Assembly: GCA_019925105.1 (NCBI GenBank)
Contig: JAHGAU010000023.1
Coordinates: forward strand, 186,001-250,000
Direction of reading: 5' to 3'
Length of the DNA: 64,000 nt
Origin: Niebla homalea
Taxonomy: Eukaryota > Ascomycota > Lecanoromycetes > Lecanorales > Ramalinaceae
The first letter of the stretch is position 1. Each line of letters starts with the position of its first letter. The notes beneath the pieces were generated by a model. The model was not told the DNA's origin. It worked only from the letters and a program-made list of their open reading frames with translations, and did no database searches. Made by a program: the position numbers and the translations under genes. Of this stretch, positions 21,699 through 30,988 are shown in pieces.

Positions 21699-22838
21699 TC
21701 ACTCCTTTCTCAATTTGGCCAGAGCAGCTGCAACGCCATCATTAAGCTTCTCTTGGGACTTGGCAGCTGTTTTAGATGCTGTCACAGCTTGCCCGTCCTG
21801 AGCCGCAACGACACTCAGGCCCTCAGCTTCGGCTTCAGCAGCAGCAACTAAAGCATCTTCATCATCGTCTCCAGGCTCCCAGAGTGACACTTCCTTAGCC
21901 GGCCCCTGTGCTTGAACATGCTGCGGCCCCGTCGCCGATGTTGGCCTGGAAGTTGATGCTCCTCTTGCGGGGACGGTTGAGTTCGGCAGGGCCTCGACAT
22001 TTCTGGCGTCCGTATACATCGCATCATTCATAGAGCTCTCTTCTCTTGTCAGTCCCCTCGAGCTTCCTTCCCCCAAGCCAACCCCTCTTTTACCGGCCTT
22101 CCTGATCCTGAAGTTCTCTCTCACAGTCTCACACCATCGCTGCACTTTCTTCTCGCCCCAGCCCGTGATCTCTGCAATCTGCTCTGGCTGCGCGTTCACG
22201 GCGGCCCTGACGCTGCCAAAGGCACTGACCAAGCTTACCGCATCGGTCTTGTTCACGCTCCTTGGCACGGTGACAAACTCCACCAGCTTATCCGCATACG
22301 AGGTGGATTGGTGCGCGCGGATGGATGTAGGCGAGGCGTGCTCGTAGCTTTTGTAGAGTTCGAGGTAGCGGCCGGCTTCTTGCGCGGACCAGCAGAGGAT
22401 CAAGGTCAAGTTGTTGATGAGGCTTGTTTTCGACAGCTCTTTCAGCGATTCTTCATGATTGTCAATGTCGACCATCGTGAGGAGGATGCGGAGATTATAT
22501 TTGTGGCCTAGAGCGCGTATACGCGAGTAGATGTATTCCGGATGTAGGCGGTGGTATTTCAACGAGAGGAAGAGAGCGCATGTCGTAGCTCCCAGAACGT
22601 AATCGGAGGGGATATCGCTGTATTCCCATGGTAGAGAACGTATGTAATTCAATGAGGGATTTCCCTTCTGTCGCGTCGAGACAAGGATTGCAGAGGGGGC
22701 GTTGCGAGAAGGAAGGGCTTGTGGGGTTGGTTGCTTGATTTTGGGGGCATTGGAGGCTGCTGCTGGCTTGGGAGGCTGCCGATCGAACGAGGCGGCAACA
22801 GCAGCAAGGTCTGCGTCATCGCCAAAGTCATCATCCAT
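21699..22838 (-). CDS. rad10: DNA repair protein Rad10/ERCC1/Swi10
   Basis: Non-catalytic partner of the XPF/Rad1 structure-specific endonuclease in nucleotide excision repair, single-strand annealing and crosslink repair, acting in the nucleus. The protein has 379 aa in one exon from the ATG at 22838 (MDDDFGDDADLA, the usual acidic start). The central nuclease-like domain begins near residue 50 with VSTRQKGNPSLNYIRSLPWE and continues through YVLGATTCALFLSLKYHRLH and the TMVDIDNHEESLKELSK block. The Rad10 lineage lacks the catalytic ERKxxxD motif, as here. A tandem helix-hairpin-helix follows (TDAVSLVSAFGSVRAAV; IAEITGWGEKKVQRW). The last 130 residues are a low-complexity extension rich in Ala, Ser and Glu. 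The frame stays open for 51 codons upstream, but the family N-terminus fits the ATG chosen. Confidence 0.93.
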   Translation of the reverse strand: MDDDFGDDADLAAVAASFDRQPPKPAAASNAPKIKQPTPQALPSRNAPSAILVSTRQKGNPSLNYIRSLPWEYSDIPSDYVLGATTCALFLSLKYHRLHPEYIYSRIRALGHKYNLRILLTMVDIDNHEESLKELSKTSLINNLTLILCWSAQEAGRYLELYKSYEHASPTSIRAHQSTSYADKLVEFVTVPRSVNKTDAVSLVSAFGSVRAAVNAQPEQIAEITGWGEKKVQRWCETVRENFRIRKAGKRGVGLGEGSSRGLTREESSMNDAMYTDARNVEALPNSTVPARGASTSRPTSATGPQHVQAQGPAKEVSLWEPGDDDEDALVAAAEAEAEGLSVVAAQDGQAVTASKTAAKSQEKLNDGVAAALAKLRKE

Positions 22839-23117
22839 CACTAAACGAGAAATTGGGTACGTCCCAGGGCATAGGTACCTTAGATGAGGCTGAAAACTAG
22901 TGTTATCAAGGTGCAAAAGATTCCATGGAGCCAGGCTTAGCGCGTCCGCAGTGACATCATCTCTTCGACCCTGTTCTTGCTTTTCAGGCAACCTTCCTGG
23001 CTTTCTCTTCCTCCATAACGCAACACCAACTGTTTGACAATCATTTGATACCAGACTTCTAAACTCTGCGTGAGCTTCAAAACAAAAGCATAGGGTTTTC
23101 GCAGCTCACTTCTCACA

Positions 23118-23375
23118 ATGCCTCTCATCCCATCCACCACATCGGAGAAACCCTCCAACAGTGAGACCAATGTCGACCACAGTATGGATTATGACACCAT
23201 GTCTAAGAAGATCGAGGCCGCCATGGACGATGCTGGTGCTTCCAAAGGGAGTTCTGCTGCTCAGGAGACGAAGGCTGGCGTCGGTCAGGCCGCTTCCGAG
23301 GTTGAGAAGGCGGCGAACAAGTTGTATGACGAGAGGATGGAGGATGAGTATGCGAAGCGTGAGGGTGGTGCTTGA
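23118..23375 (+). CDS. Small hydrophilic hypothetical protein
   Basis: 85 aa with no cysteine or hydrophobic segment. It is rich in Ala, Lys, Glu and Ser, and its second half (GVGQAASEVEKAANKLYDER) looks helical, recalling LEA-like or stress-induced small proteins. It lies head to head with the Rad10 gene, with start codons 280 bp apart, so a shared promoter is possible. Function unknown; coding status is supported only by composition and a clean frame. Confidence 0.5.
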   Translation: MPLIPSTTSEKPSNSETNVDHSMDYDTMSKKIEAAMDDAGASKGSSAAQETKAGVGQAASEVEKAANKLYDERMEDEYAKREGGA

Positions 23376-25948
23376 CTTTCAACTTGAGGACTGTGAAAGG
23401 CAGATTTTGGTGTGCGGATGGACAGGGGCTGGCGTTGGGGTGGCTAGCATGCTGATGAGTCTGAATTCCTCGAGGTAATGAGACAACCTTGCTGAGTATA
23501 TGCTTGATGGAAACATGCTGTGACTTTTTGAATACCAATCTCTACTGTTTTATTCACATATAATCTCATGCTTGCTTGTGCCGGATCTCGCCAGTCTCAT
23601 TACTCCCCGTGTGTTAGACATCTTCATTCCCTCCGGAGTAGGCATCATGCAGGGAGGCACTGGTTTACCAGACGCGTCAAAAGTGTACAGGTTTGATAGC
23701 TAACGACGAATGAAGAAGAATCTCCAGAAGATTTTGTCAAATAGCAAGCAAACGTTATGGACAATGATCTGAAAGGGATAAGTATATTGGTACCCATTTA
23801 CATGAGACTTTGCTCTAGCTACGAGCTACTCATACGTGTATCTTACAGACATGCTACAACATAAATGACTTCCGAGTCTTGAGTGCCCGGATTCGCCACT
23901 AACAAACACTTCTTCTGCCCTAGTAAGACCTGCAAAAGACTTCTGGGCCCCAACGCAGACCTTTGCCTAATTCTCTCGATGGATGTAATGCTTTGTAAGA
24001 GCGCACGCAGCCCCTTTCACACATGATACTGAACAAAATGACACAACCCTTTAAACACTTGAGTTACTTGGGGCAAAAGTCTGCCAGCTTTGCAAGCTCA
24101 GCCTCCGGCAATGAACATCTCTGTGGTCGGAAGCCTTGATCAGGTTTCAAAATAGCTGCCTTGCTATTTTCCCATGTGGAAACGTCCCTTGGTTACGGCC
24201 AACGTTCTGCTGATATCCCCGTAGCGTGTGTTGCGTCAGCGACCTTGGGATCCTCAGAGGCGGCAACAAAGAACGCAGAGAAGGATGAGAAAGGCACTGA
24301 ATGCACGTGAAATCACGTAGATGACAAAGGTATGAGCAAGTTGTGCTGACCCCGATCTCAAGCATCGTCACGAGATTCACACTTACCAAACCCGCCAGCC
24401 TTTGTAGACCACTAAGCCATCTCACTCCCTTACTCACGTCGTCGAGGCCTGACGCATTCTACCGCCGCTATCCACACGCTGGAACTCCCCCCGGGCAACC
24501 GGCCGAGTCATACAGCGACGACACCCTGTCATCCACCTCCACCTCCTCTGAGACGATACCGTCTTTCCGCAAATAGAGAACTTCCCTCTGTGCTACTTAG
24601 CTAGTGCATCCGCGATGGAGAAGGGAGGGGGGAGGGGGGGTTTTCCTATATATTTCCAGATTGGCGGGTCACAAGAAAAAAGATACTCCAAATTCGTTCC
24701 CACTTCCCTGCCAAAGCGTAGCCATTTTGATTTCCCCCGCCGTTTCCGCCATACCCTTGGGGAAAAATAAATGAAAAGATGATGATGGGAATTGTTAATG
24801 ACGAGACGACTCGGAATCAAAGTCACAGTGGCTGGCGGTCAGATATGTTTCCATTCTAAGTTTTTTTTTTATTTTCGTTCGACGCTGGAGAGGGAGATTA
24901 TCTTGATCTACGAACTTCAGGCCTTGTCCGAGAGCAATGAAACCGACGTGCTGTACTTCTGTGTACCTTATGAATGGGACCCCCCGATTTGAAATGAGGC
25001 TACGTATCTCAATCGCAGCAGAGATATGTATATCCCCCCCTTTTACCCCCCTCAGACATCCTCACGTTCAAAATATTCGCTCCTGAGTAAAAGTAAAAGA
25101 AGCTGGAATTGCCCTCCATCCATCCACTCCGCCACTCGTCCCCACGTACATACCAACCCGTCATCAGACTTACCTGCAGGAGATGGAAGAACATCATGCC
25201 ACACCACGCACGCACCCCCAACCCATCCACCCACCCACTCCTTTCATTCATACCATCCAGCCAGGGCATCAAGATGCTGCACCTCCTAGAACGATGGCGA
25301 GGGGCCGCCAGATATCCGCGGCTGTACATATCATACATGACGCGTGTAACAAAGAAGTTGGACTTGCGCAGTAACGGTGGGTTCGCGAGATTACATAGCT
25401 AATCTTGCAATAGTCTTTGGTTTTTATGGTTTTACTTTTGGAATTAATGATGATCACTCTCCTCCCCCTACACCGCGCGTAATATCTGTCTTCATGTAGC
25501 AGCAGACATACCACTACTACCGACAACTATGGTCTGGCGGCATGAGAGTGATCCGCAGTCATTTACCTCGAGGCTGGTGAAGATGGGAGTTTTGGACAGG
25601 CAGGATTAGGGGGTCTGTGGTCCTCCCACCTTCCTTCCTTCCCTCCTTTCTCCTGCTGCTGCTGCAGAGCCAGAGAAGGAAAGATCAGTGATATGAGGGG
25701 GCTCACCAGGCAAGGGGGCATGGCCTTCTTTCAATCGGACCAAGGATATAAAAGCACTTCCAAAGGGAAAGAGATACTTGGGCAAGCACATCAGCGGTCA
25801 GTAGTCTTTTTGAGAATCAGGATGAATCTAGCTGCTCTATCACAAACACATTGTAGCTGGCCGTCTCTCAGATCCTGTCACGGTCTCTCGTCTGTCTCAG
25901 TGAGCTACACTCTACTCTCAATTGCGATACTCCACATCACCAAACCCC
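23376..25948. other. Gene-poor 2.6-kb spacer
   Basis: No supported gene. Short frames near 24147-24576 on both strands overlap and share no recognisable motif. Poly-G/C and poly-T runs occur around 24620 and 24860, and purine-rich tracts near 25640. Confidence 0.5.
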
Positions 25949-27919
25949 TCACACCCCCCTCCGCGTGCCCTTTGGCCGGATTGGACCCCTTGCCATCCTC
26001 TTTTCCTGCTGGTGCCCTGCCCTCCGCTTGCGCAGCTCTTGTCTAGCCCACTTGCCTCGACCCTTGGTCCCTGCCTGGAGCTTTCTACCTAACGGAGAGT
26101 TGTACGTCCGCTTGAAACCCACTCCGATCCCGTTGCCCTGGCCAGAGCGGGCTGTCCCACGCTCTCTCACCCCCTGCAGCCCCGACCGTCCCTCGATTCT
26201 CAGGCGTTCCCCTTTCCTCGCACCGATGCTAATGAATGCCTCGTCTTTCCTTGCAGCCGTGGATCCGTTACCGGAAGGCGCTCCAGTAACGGGATCGTAT
26301 GTAGCGTTCGTCCCCAATACGGAGAATTGCACTGTCCCGTTCCCTTCTCTGAATGTACTGGTCGCCGTACCCACGCTCTCGTACTCATCACTTACCGCCT
26401 CTGTCCCTGTAGCGATATCTTTGCCCGCAATCGCCCGCTCGAACATCTCTAGCGCGAGTAGCGGTTGGTAAAAGGGGACTTCGTGTCCGCTCTCATACAC
26501 CCTTACGAAGGCAAAGGAGCCGGCCTGCTTGACCTGTCCGTTGACGCGGCCGTCAGAGGTGCTCACGTTGGTGTATCCTGCGTCCGAAAACCTGGGCGCT
26601 GCAATCTCGGAAGCTACGGCTTGACCGCCTAGCCAATTGCAATTATAGTCAGCATCCCCTGCATACAGGATCACAGTAATTTTATCCTTGAGTAAAGCCC
26701 GGAGATCTTCGATGGTCGAGTCCTCACGCCCGTCATCGCCGGTGGTACCGAAGGCATCCCCCACGGCGGCGTTGAAATCGGTGAAGTTCGTGGCGGCGCC
26801 GATGGCGGATTGCACTTTTGGGGAGTTCAAATAGGCCAGGTAGAAGTTGTAGGGAAACGGATCTGGGACTAATTCACGAAAGTCGTATTCATCGCGACCC
26901 AGGTAGATGTCATACAGGGACTCCACATTCTCGGCACAGTACCCATCCGCGTCGGAGCAGAGGCTGTCATTGCCGGGCTTTGCGCAAGCGGTGAGTTGGT
27001 CGAGACATCCGCCGGGAGAATACAGGTTCTTGTACAACTCGGCGGATTGGTTGGCGCTGAACGGGAGGTAGTCGTAGGTGTTTCCCGGGGAGACGGTGAA
27101 GTTGTAGTAGGCCTGGTATTGAATCACGGGGTCGTACCAACCATTCCCAATCAAGAGCGTGGAGAGCTTGATCGGCTGAGCGCCAGTGGGGAGGTTGGCG
27201 TTCTGTGATTCGATATAGGCGTTGTAGACGGGACCGTAATGCCCACCGTAGGATTCGGTGGCGAAGTTGAAAGATTCACGCGAGTATTGTGGGAAGGCTC
27301 CCATGAAGCCCTGGAGTGTGGCCCAGAAGGCGGGGGCACCGGCAGCGGTGGTAGTTTCGGTGTCGTTGACATTGGGGTTGGAGAATGTGCCGCAGGTTTC
27401 GGCTGCCGTGGCATTTGGTGGACATGTATTGTTGGTCAGAACGGTGATTTCGTTACTATCAGGGTCGATCACGCCGGGAACGGGGATAGAGTAAGAGAAG
27501 CCCACTTGGGCGGGCTGGTCGATGAAGAGCATGTTGGAGGCATTGGACCAGGAGTATGGGTTATTGTAAACATTACCGCTTGAGTCGACGCCGCAGGGAC
27601 CGAGTTCCTGGAAAAGCCCAATCATGCTACTTGAGCCCGGTCCACCGTTGATCCAGGAGGTCAGTGTGGCCGTCGCCGGGTCACCTGTCCGGGCCTCAAA
27701 GAACCAAAAGAAGATGTGCTTGTCAGGGGAGACATCGACATAACCGGAGTAGGATTTAATGGATGGATCGAGCTCGCAGATTCCGGACGGGACTTCTTTC
27801 CAGCGGACCTTGTAGCCGGCATAGCCTGTGGTGGTGGTGAGGTCAGATGGGAAAGGCACGAATTGCGAGCAGGCCAAGCTGGCCCCGTAGACCACAAGAG
27901 CAAGGGCGGAGAATAACAT
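25949..27919 (-). CDS. Secreted serine carboxypeptidase (peptidase family S10)
   Basis: Removes C-terminal residues from peptides at acidic pH, outside the cell or in the vacuole. The frame is 656 aa with a signal peptide (MLFSALALVVYGASLACSQ). Family marks are all present: NGGPGSSS at 91-98 (oxyanion/P1 region), the catalytic Ser223 in TESYGGHY, Asp422 in ILYAGDADYNCNW, and His479 in VYESGHEVPFYQP. Several N-glycosylation sequons and paired cysteines occur, as expected for a secreted enzyme. After about residue 555 the sequence turns into a strongly basic Arg/Lys/Gly-rich tail of about 100 aa that I do not recognise from S10 enzymes. A missed 3' intron or an old frameshift may have replaced the native end. 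The start is the ATG of the signal peptide, with a TATA box about 60 bp upstream. Confidence 0.9.
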   Translation of the reverse strand: MLFSALALVVYGASLACSQFVPFPSDLTTTTGYAGYKVRWKEVPSGICELDPSIKSYSGYVDVSPDKHIFFWFFEARTGDPATATLTSWINGGPGSSSMIGLFQELGPCGVDSSGNVYNNPYSWSNASNMLFIDQPAQVGFSYSIPVPGVIDPDSNEITVLTNNTCPPNATAAETCGTFSNPNVNDTETTTAAGAPAFWATLQGFMGAFPQYSRESFNFATESYGGHYGPVYNAYIESQNANLPTGAQPIKLSTLLIGNGWYDPVIQYQAYYNFTVSPGNTYDYLPFSANQSAELYKNLYSPGGCLDQLTACAKPGNDSLCSDADGYCAENVESLYDIYLGRDEYDFRELVPDPFPYNFYLAYLNSPKVQSAIGAATNFTDFNAAVGDAFGTTGDDGREDSTIEDLRALLKDKITVILYAGDADYNCNWLGGQAVASEIAAPRFSDAGYTNVSTSDGRVNGQVKQAGSFAFVRVYESGHEVPFYQPLLALEMFERAIAGKDIATGTEAVSDEYESVGTATSTFREGNGTVQFSVLGTNATYDPVTGAPSGNGSTAARKDEAFISIGARKGERLRIEGRSGLQGVRERGTARSGQGNGIGVGFKRTYNSPLGRKLQAGTKGRGKWARQELRKRRAGHQQEKRMARGPIRPKGTRRGV

Positions 27920-27977
27920 GATGCCGGGGGGAGCAGCCTGGTTCGATCTGCACGGACAGGATGGGTTTGTCTGGCAT

Positions 27978-27987
27978 TATATATAAC
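27978..27987 (-). promoter_or_regulatory. TATA box of the carboxypeptidase gene
   Basis: The minus strand reads TTATATATAA about 60 bp before the ATG at 27919, at the position and in the form expected of a strong fungal core promoter. Confidence 0.55.
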
Positions 27988-28957
27988 AGATGAGCGGAGT
28001 CATCCGGACGTCCTTCTGAGGGCAACACCAGAAAACACATCTTTGCAGGCGAGGAGTCCGGAAAGGGTATGTCTGAATAAGCTATGACACCATCATGCGA
28101 TCTTAGGTCAAGTGGATCACCAGATGGTGTGCGTGCTCGGAGGGCATCTTTAGATCTTGATTATGCACTGCTCGAAGAGGAAGGTCCGCTCCTTCCTAAT
28201 GTGCCACCCATTCGTTGGGGATGGTCGCCTTGGAACCATAGTGCTCCGCCATTCGGCGATGACGTATTGCGCCTAATAACGAGCTTCAATTCGAAGCACT
28301 TTGATAGCTACAAGCCGCAAGATTGTATCTCAACGAGACCCCGAAGGGTTGTAAGACAAAGGCCCTTCGTGTCTTGGGGGAGAAAACAAGAAGGTGATAG
28401 TGAGTGACCAAATTCCCGCCCAAATTTTGTTCTTTTAGCCCGAGGGGTCTTGGCGTGTGTCCTTCTCCAGCAAAACATTACCTATTCCATCCCAGCAGTC
28501 GAATTCTGGCTTCCCAACAAAGTTGTACGACCTAGCTCGATGAACAGGGGAACAGCAATTTATCGATATCTCTTCATTGGCCCTTGTTAGAATGTTTACG
28601 ATATGTCGAGATTTGAGGGGGCCCTTAATCTGCTACATTTAATATCCCCTAGTCCCTTAAGTCAGCATGCCTTGAATATGTTTGATGACGCCGGTATTGG
28701 GGAGGCGCATTGTCTTCGTTAGCCGTAGACACTGGGGTCCCAATTCTACAGCGTCTGATCAGTCGCTGTTTCTCGCTCGCGAATGCATAGTCCTTGAGGA
28801 AGGATGATGAAGAGCACGCGGAACAGGAGATTTGGTCCACATCTTTTTATTATTGGTGTGTATCATCTATAACCAATCAAAAACGTCGCGTTGGTCGAAA
28901 GCACCTAATTATCTCTGCCTCGCGTCCACGAAAATCATCCAGATCTCCAGCTCCCGC
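27988..28957. other. Intergenic spacer
   Basis: No supported gene. A 107-codon plus-strand frame at 28084-28407 has a mixed composition but no motif I recognise. Confidence 0.5.
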
Positions 28958-30370
28958 TCACCAACAGCACAGTCCTCTCATCTGAGACTGGTCCTGGGGC
29001 AATCCCTGGCTCCCCCAAACATTGACTCCCTGTCCATGTACGTCCCGTCGGTTATACACGGTATCCATGTCAAAGACCTCCCGCGCTTTTCTTCCCTCTT
29101 CCTTCCACCACCTGAACAGTTCGGCCTCATCCTCGTGCTCCTGCCTCGTTTTGCCGCCGTCGTGGATCCTTTGGCCACCCTTTCTCACCATCTCCTCCTT
29201 TCCCCAAACCTCGCACAAGTCCTTGATCCTCTCCGTCAATACCGGGCGTTTCGGTCTTGGACTTGTTAGCTCTGCAGGCATCTTGCGGCGATCAGGCTCG
29301 ATCCCGAAGAGGATATATTCGGCATGGTCGCAGGGATCGTAGCCTGGCTCCCCGGGGTAAGCTATGGAATGTTTGCGGGCGTAGGGTGGTGTGGAGGAGC
29401 CTTGGAATGCTGGACTGTAATGTCCATCAGACGATAGAGATGTGAAAGTCGGGGGAACGTCCGACCACAGCGGCGGGGAGGTAGTTGCTGAGCTGTAGTA
29501 AGAATAAGCCGACGATGTATAGACGGAGGAGTCAGAAGGCGACATGGCGCCAGGAAAGAGGTGGCTGTCGTCCGGCATATAAGCCAAGGATGGGACCATA
29601 AAGCGAGGGATTGAGGGCTCATCGAGCCACTCGGGTGTTGAGGCACGGCTTTCCGAGGGGGTGGAGAGGATGTCGTCTTCGCTGTAGTCATTGTCGTTGT
29701 AGTCATCGTCGCTGTAATTCTCGTTGCTGTATTTCTCGTCGCTGTAGTCATCGTCGCTGAAATCGTCCTCCCGAGATGATGTGTCAGTTGGTTCACTGGG
29801 GGATTCGATGCCTCGCAGGTAATCCATTATGGAGGCGTAGTTATCCCTTGATGTTAATGTTGAGGCATGACTTTCCGAGGGGGTAGAGAGGATGTCGTCT
29901 TCGCTGTAGTCATTGTCGCTGTAGTCATTGTCGCTGTAGTCATTGTCGCTGTAGTCATCGTCGCTGAAATCGTCCTCCCGAGATGATGTGTCAGTTGGTT
30001 CACTGGGGGATTCAATGCCTCGCAGGTAGTCCATCATGGAGGCGTAGCTATCCCTTCGTGTACAGTCGCCTTCGGATTCGTCTTCGGATTCGTCCTCGGA
30101 TTCTTCCTCATTGTCGGCGCTGTAACCTGCGTCGGACACATAGTCGAGGTACTCTGGCGCAGTCATGTAGGAGGTTTGAGTGGTGTGAATGGAGGCATTC
30201 ATAAGCTCTTCGTCAGCGAGGGAGGGGTGGTAGCTGTCGGGGCTCTCACTTCGTCGGCCAATCGCTATGCAGCAAGCGCAGGTTCTGCTTGACTCGTCTG
30301 GGTTGAATAGAAAGAGGCGTTGAAGGATGTGACATAGGTCACAGGAGGCAATTGAGAATGCACGTGACAT
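28958..30370 (-). CDS. Acidic hypothetical protein with internal tandem duplication
   Basis: I do not recognise this 470-aa protein. A short N-terminal region has two Cys pairs (CDLC, CACC). A block of about 70 aa then occurs twice in direct tandem: YASMMDYLRGIESPSEPTD, then SSREDDFSDDDYSD, a run of 5-residue DYSDN-type units, and EDDILSTPSES. The C-terminal third is different: Ser/Tyr-rich, then an ordered-looking region with RIKDLCEVWGKEEM and a predicted helix rich in Glu, Arg and Lys. The extreme acidity and pentapeptide repeats suggest a disordered protein, possibly a binder of basic partners; that is inference. The frame is open back to 30442, and I chose MSRAFS at 30370. Confidence 0.6.
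   Translation of the reverse strand: MSRAFSIASCDLCHILQRLFLFNPDESSRTCACCIAIGRRSESPDSYHPSLADEELMNASIHTTQTSYMTAPEYLDYVSDAGYSADNEEESEDESEDESEGDCTRRDSYASMMDYLRGIESPSEPTDTSSREDDFSDDDYSDNDYSDNDYSDNDYSEDDILSTPSESHASTLTSRDNYASIMDYLRGIESPSEPTDTSSREDDFSDDDYSDEKYSNENYSDDDYNDNDYSEDDILSTPSESRASTPEWLDEPSIPRFMVPSLAYMPDDSHLFPGAMSPSDSSVYTSSAYSYYSSATTSPPLWSDVPPTFTSLSSDGHYSPAFQGSSTPPYARKHSIAYPGEPGYDPCDHAEYILFGIEPDRRKMPAELTSPRPKRPVLTERIKDLCEVWGKEEMVRKGGQRIHDGGKTRQEHEDEAELFRWWKEEGRKAREVFDMDTVYNRRDVHGQGVNVWGSQGLPQDQSQMRGLCCW
29637..30065 (-). repeat. Direct duplication inside the acidic gene
   Basis: Copies 29637-29858 and 29859-30065 abut and are close to identical. The longer copy carries one extra 15-bp (five-codon) unit and slightly different pentapeptides. 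The copies stay in frame with each other. Confidence 0.88.
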
Positions 30371-30988
30371 TGGAGCTGTTATTCCGAGTAAGTATAATGA
30401 TAGTGAACTTTTGCGACGTTGTTCGGTCAAGGGATGCGTCAAAAATGTTGCTGGTGGGATAATGATTTTGCGGTCAGGATGTTGCTGGCTTCAAGAGAAA
30501 GACATTGTCTGACTTGAGGTTATATGTAAGGCCTTTCGAAGGGCGTGCTATTGTCGCTGTCTCTTTGACCAAAGAATGTATATTGTACCTAGGTGAAAAG
30601 GGCGCTTTATCTCATCGAAGAAAGAGCATCATCGCTTTGTTATCTTGGCGAACTGAGATCGTCACGCTCAGAAAATCATTGTTCGAGGACCCGCTGGAGT
30701 CGTTGGGTTGGTGACGTTGGTATGAATGACTCCAGCGAGGCCACGAAGAGACCCTGACTTGTAAATAGAACGTGTCCTGAGCAAGTCTTGGACCTCTGAT
30801 TGACATCAGGCCATTGGTGATCAGTTTGATTGTGTGGTGAGCTGCTTGATGACTTCGCAAGACAATGCACAGAGGCCAAACGACAGAATGTCTCGGAAGC
30901 TCGAAATCCAAGGAATCATCCAATGAAACGCTCAAAAAATAACGGTTGCCTGTTCAGCGCAGGAATCCCATAGATAGATCATGGTCTC
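30371..30988. other. Intergenic spacer
   Basis: Contains the promoter of the acidic-repeat gene and the 3' end of the succinyl-CoA ligase gene. I see no gene. Confidence 0.55.

Noticed and set aside
28084..28407. 107-codon plus-strand frame
   Set aside because: No motif, and it overlaps the upstream region of the carboxypeptidase gene. Coding potential could not be judged by eye.
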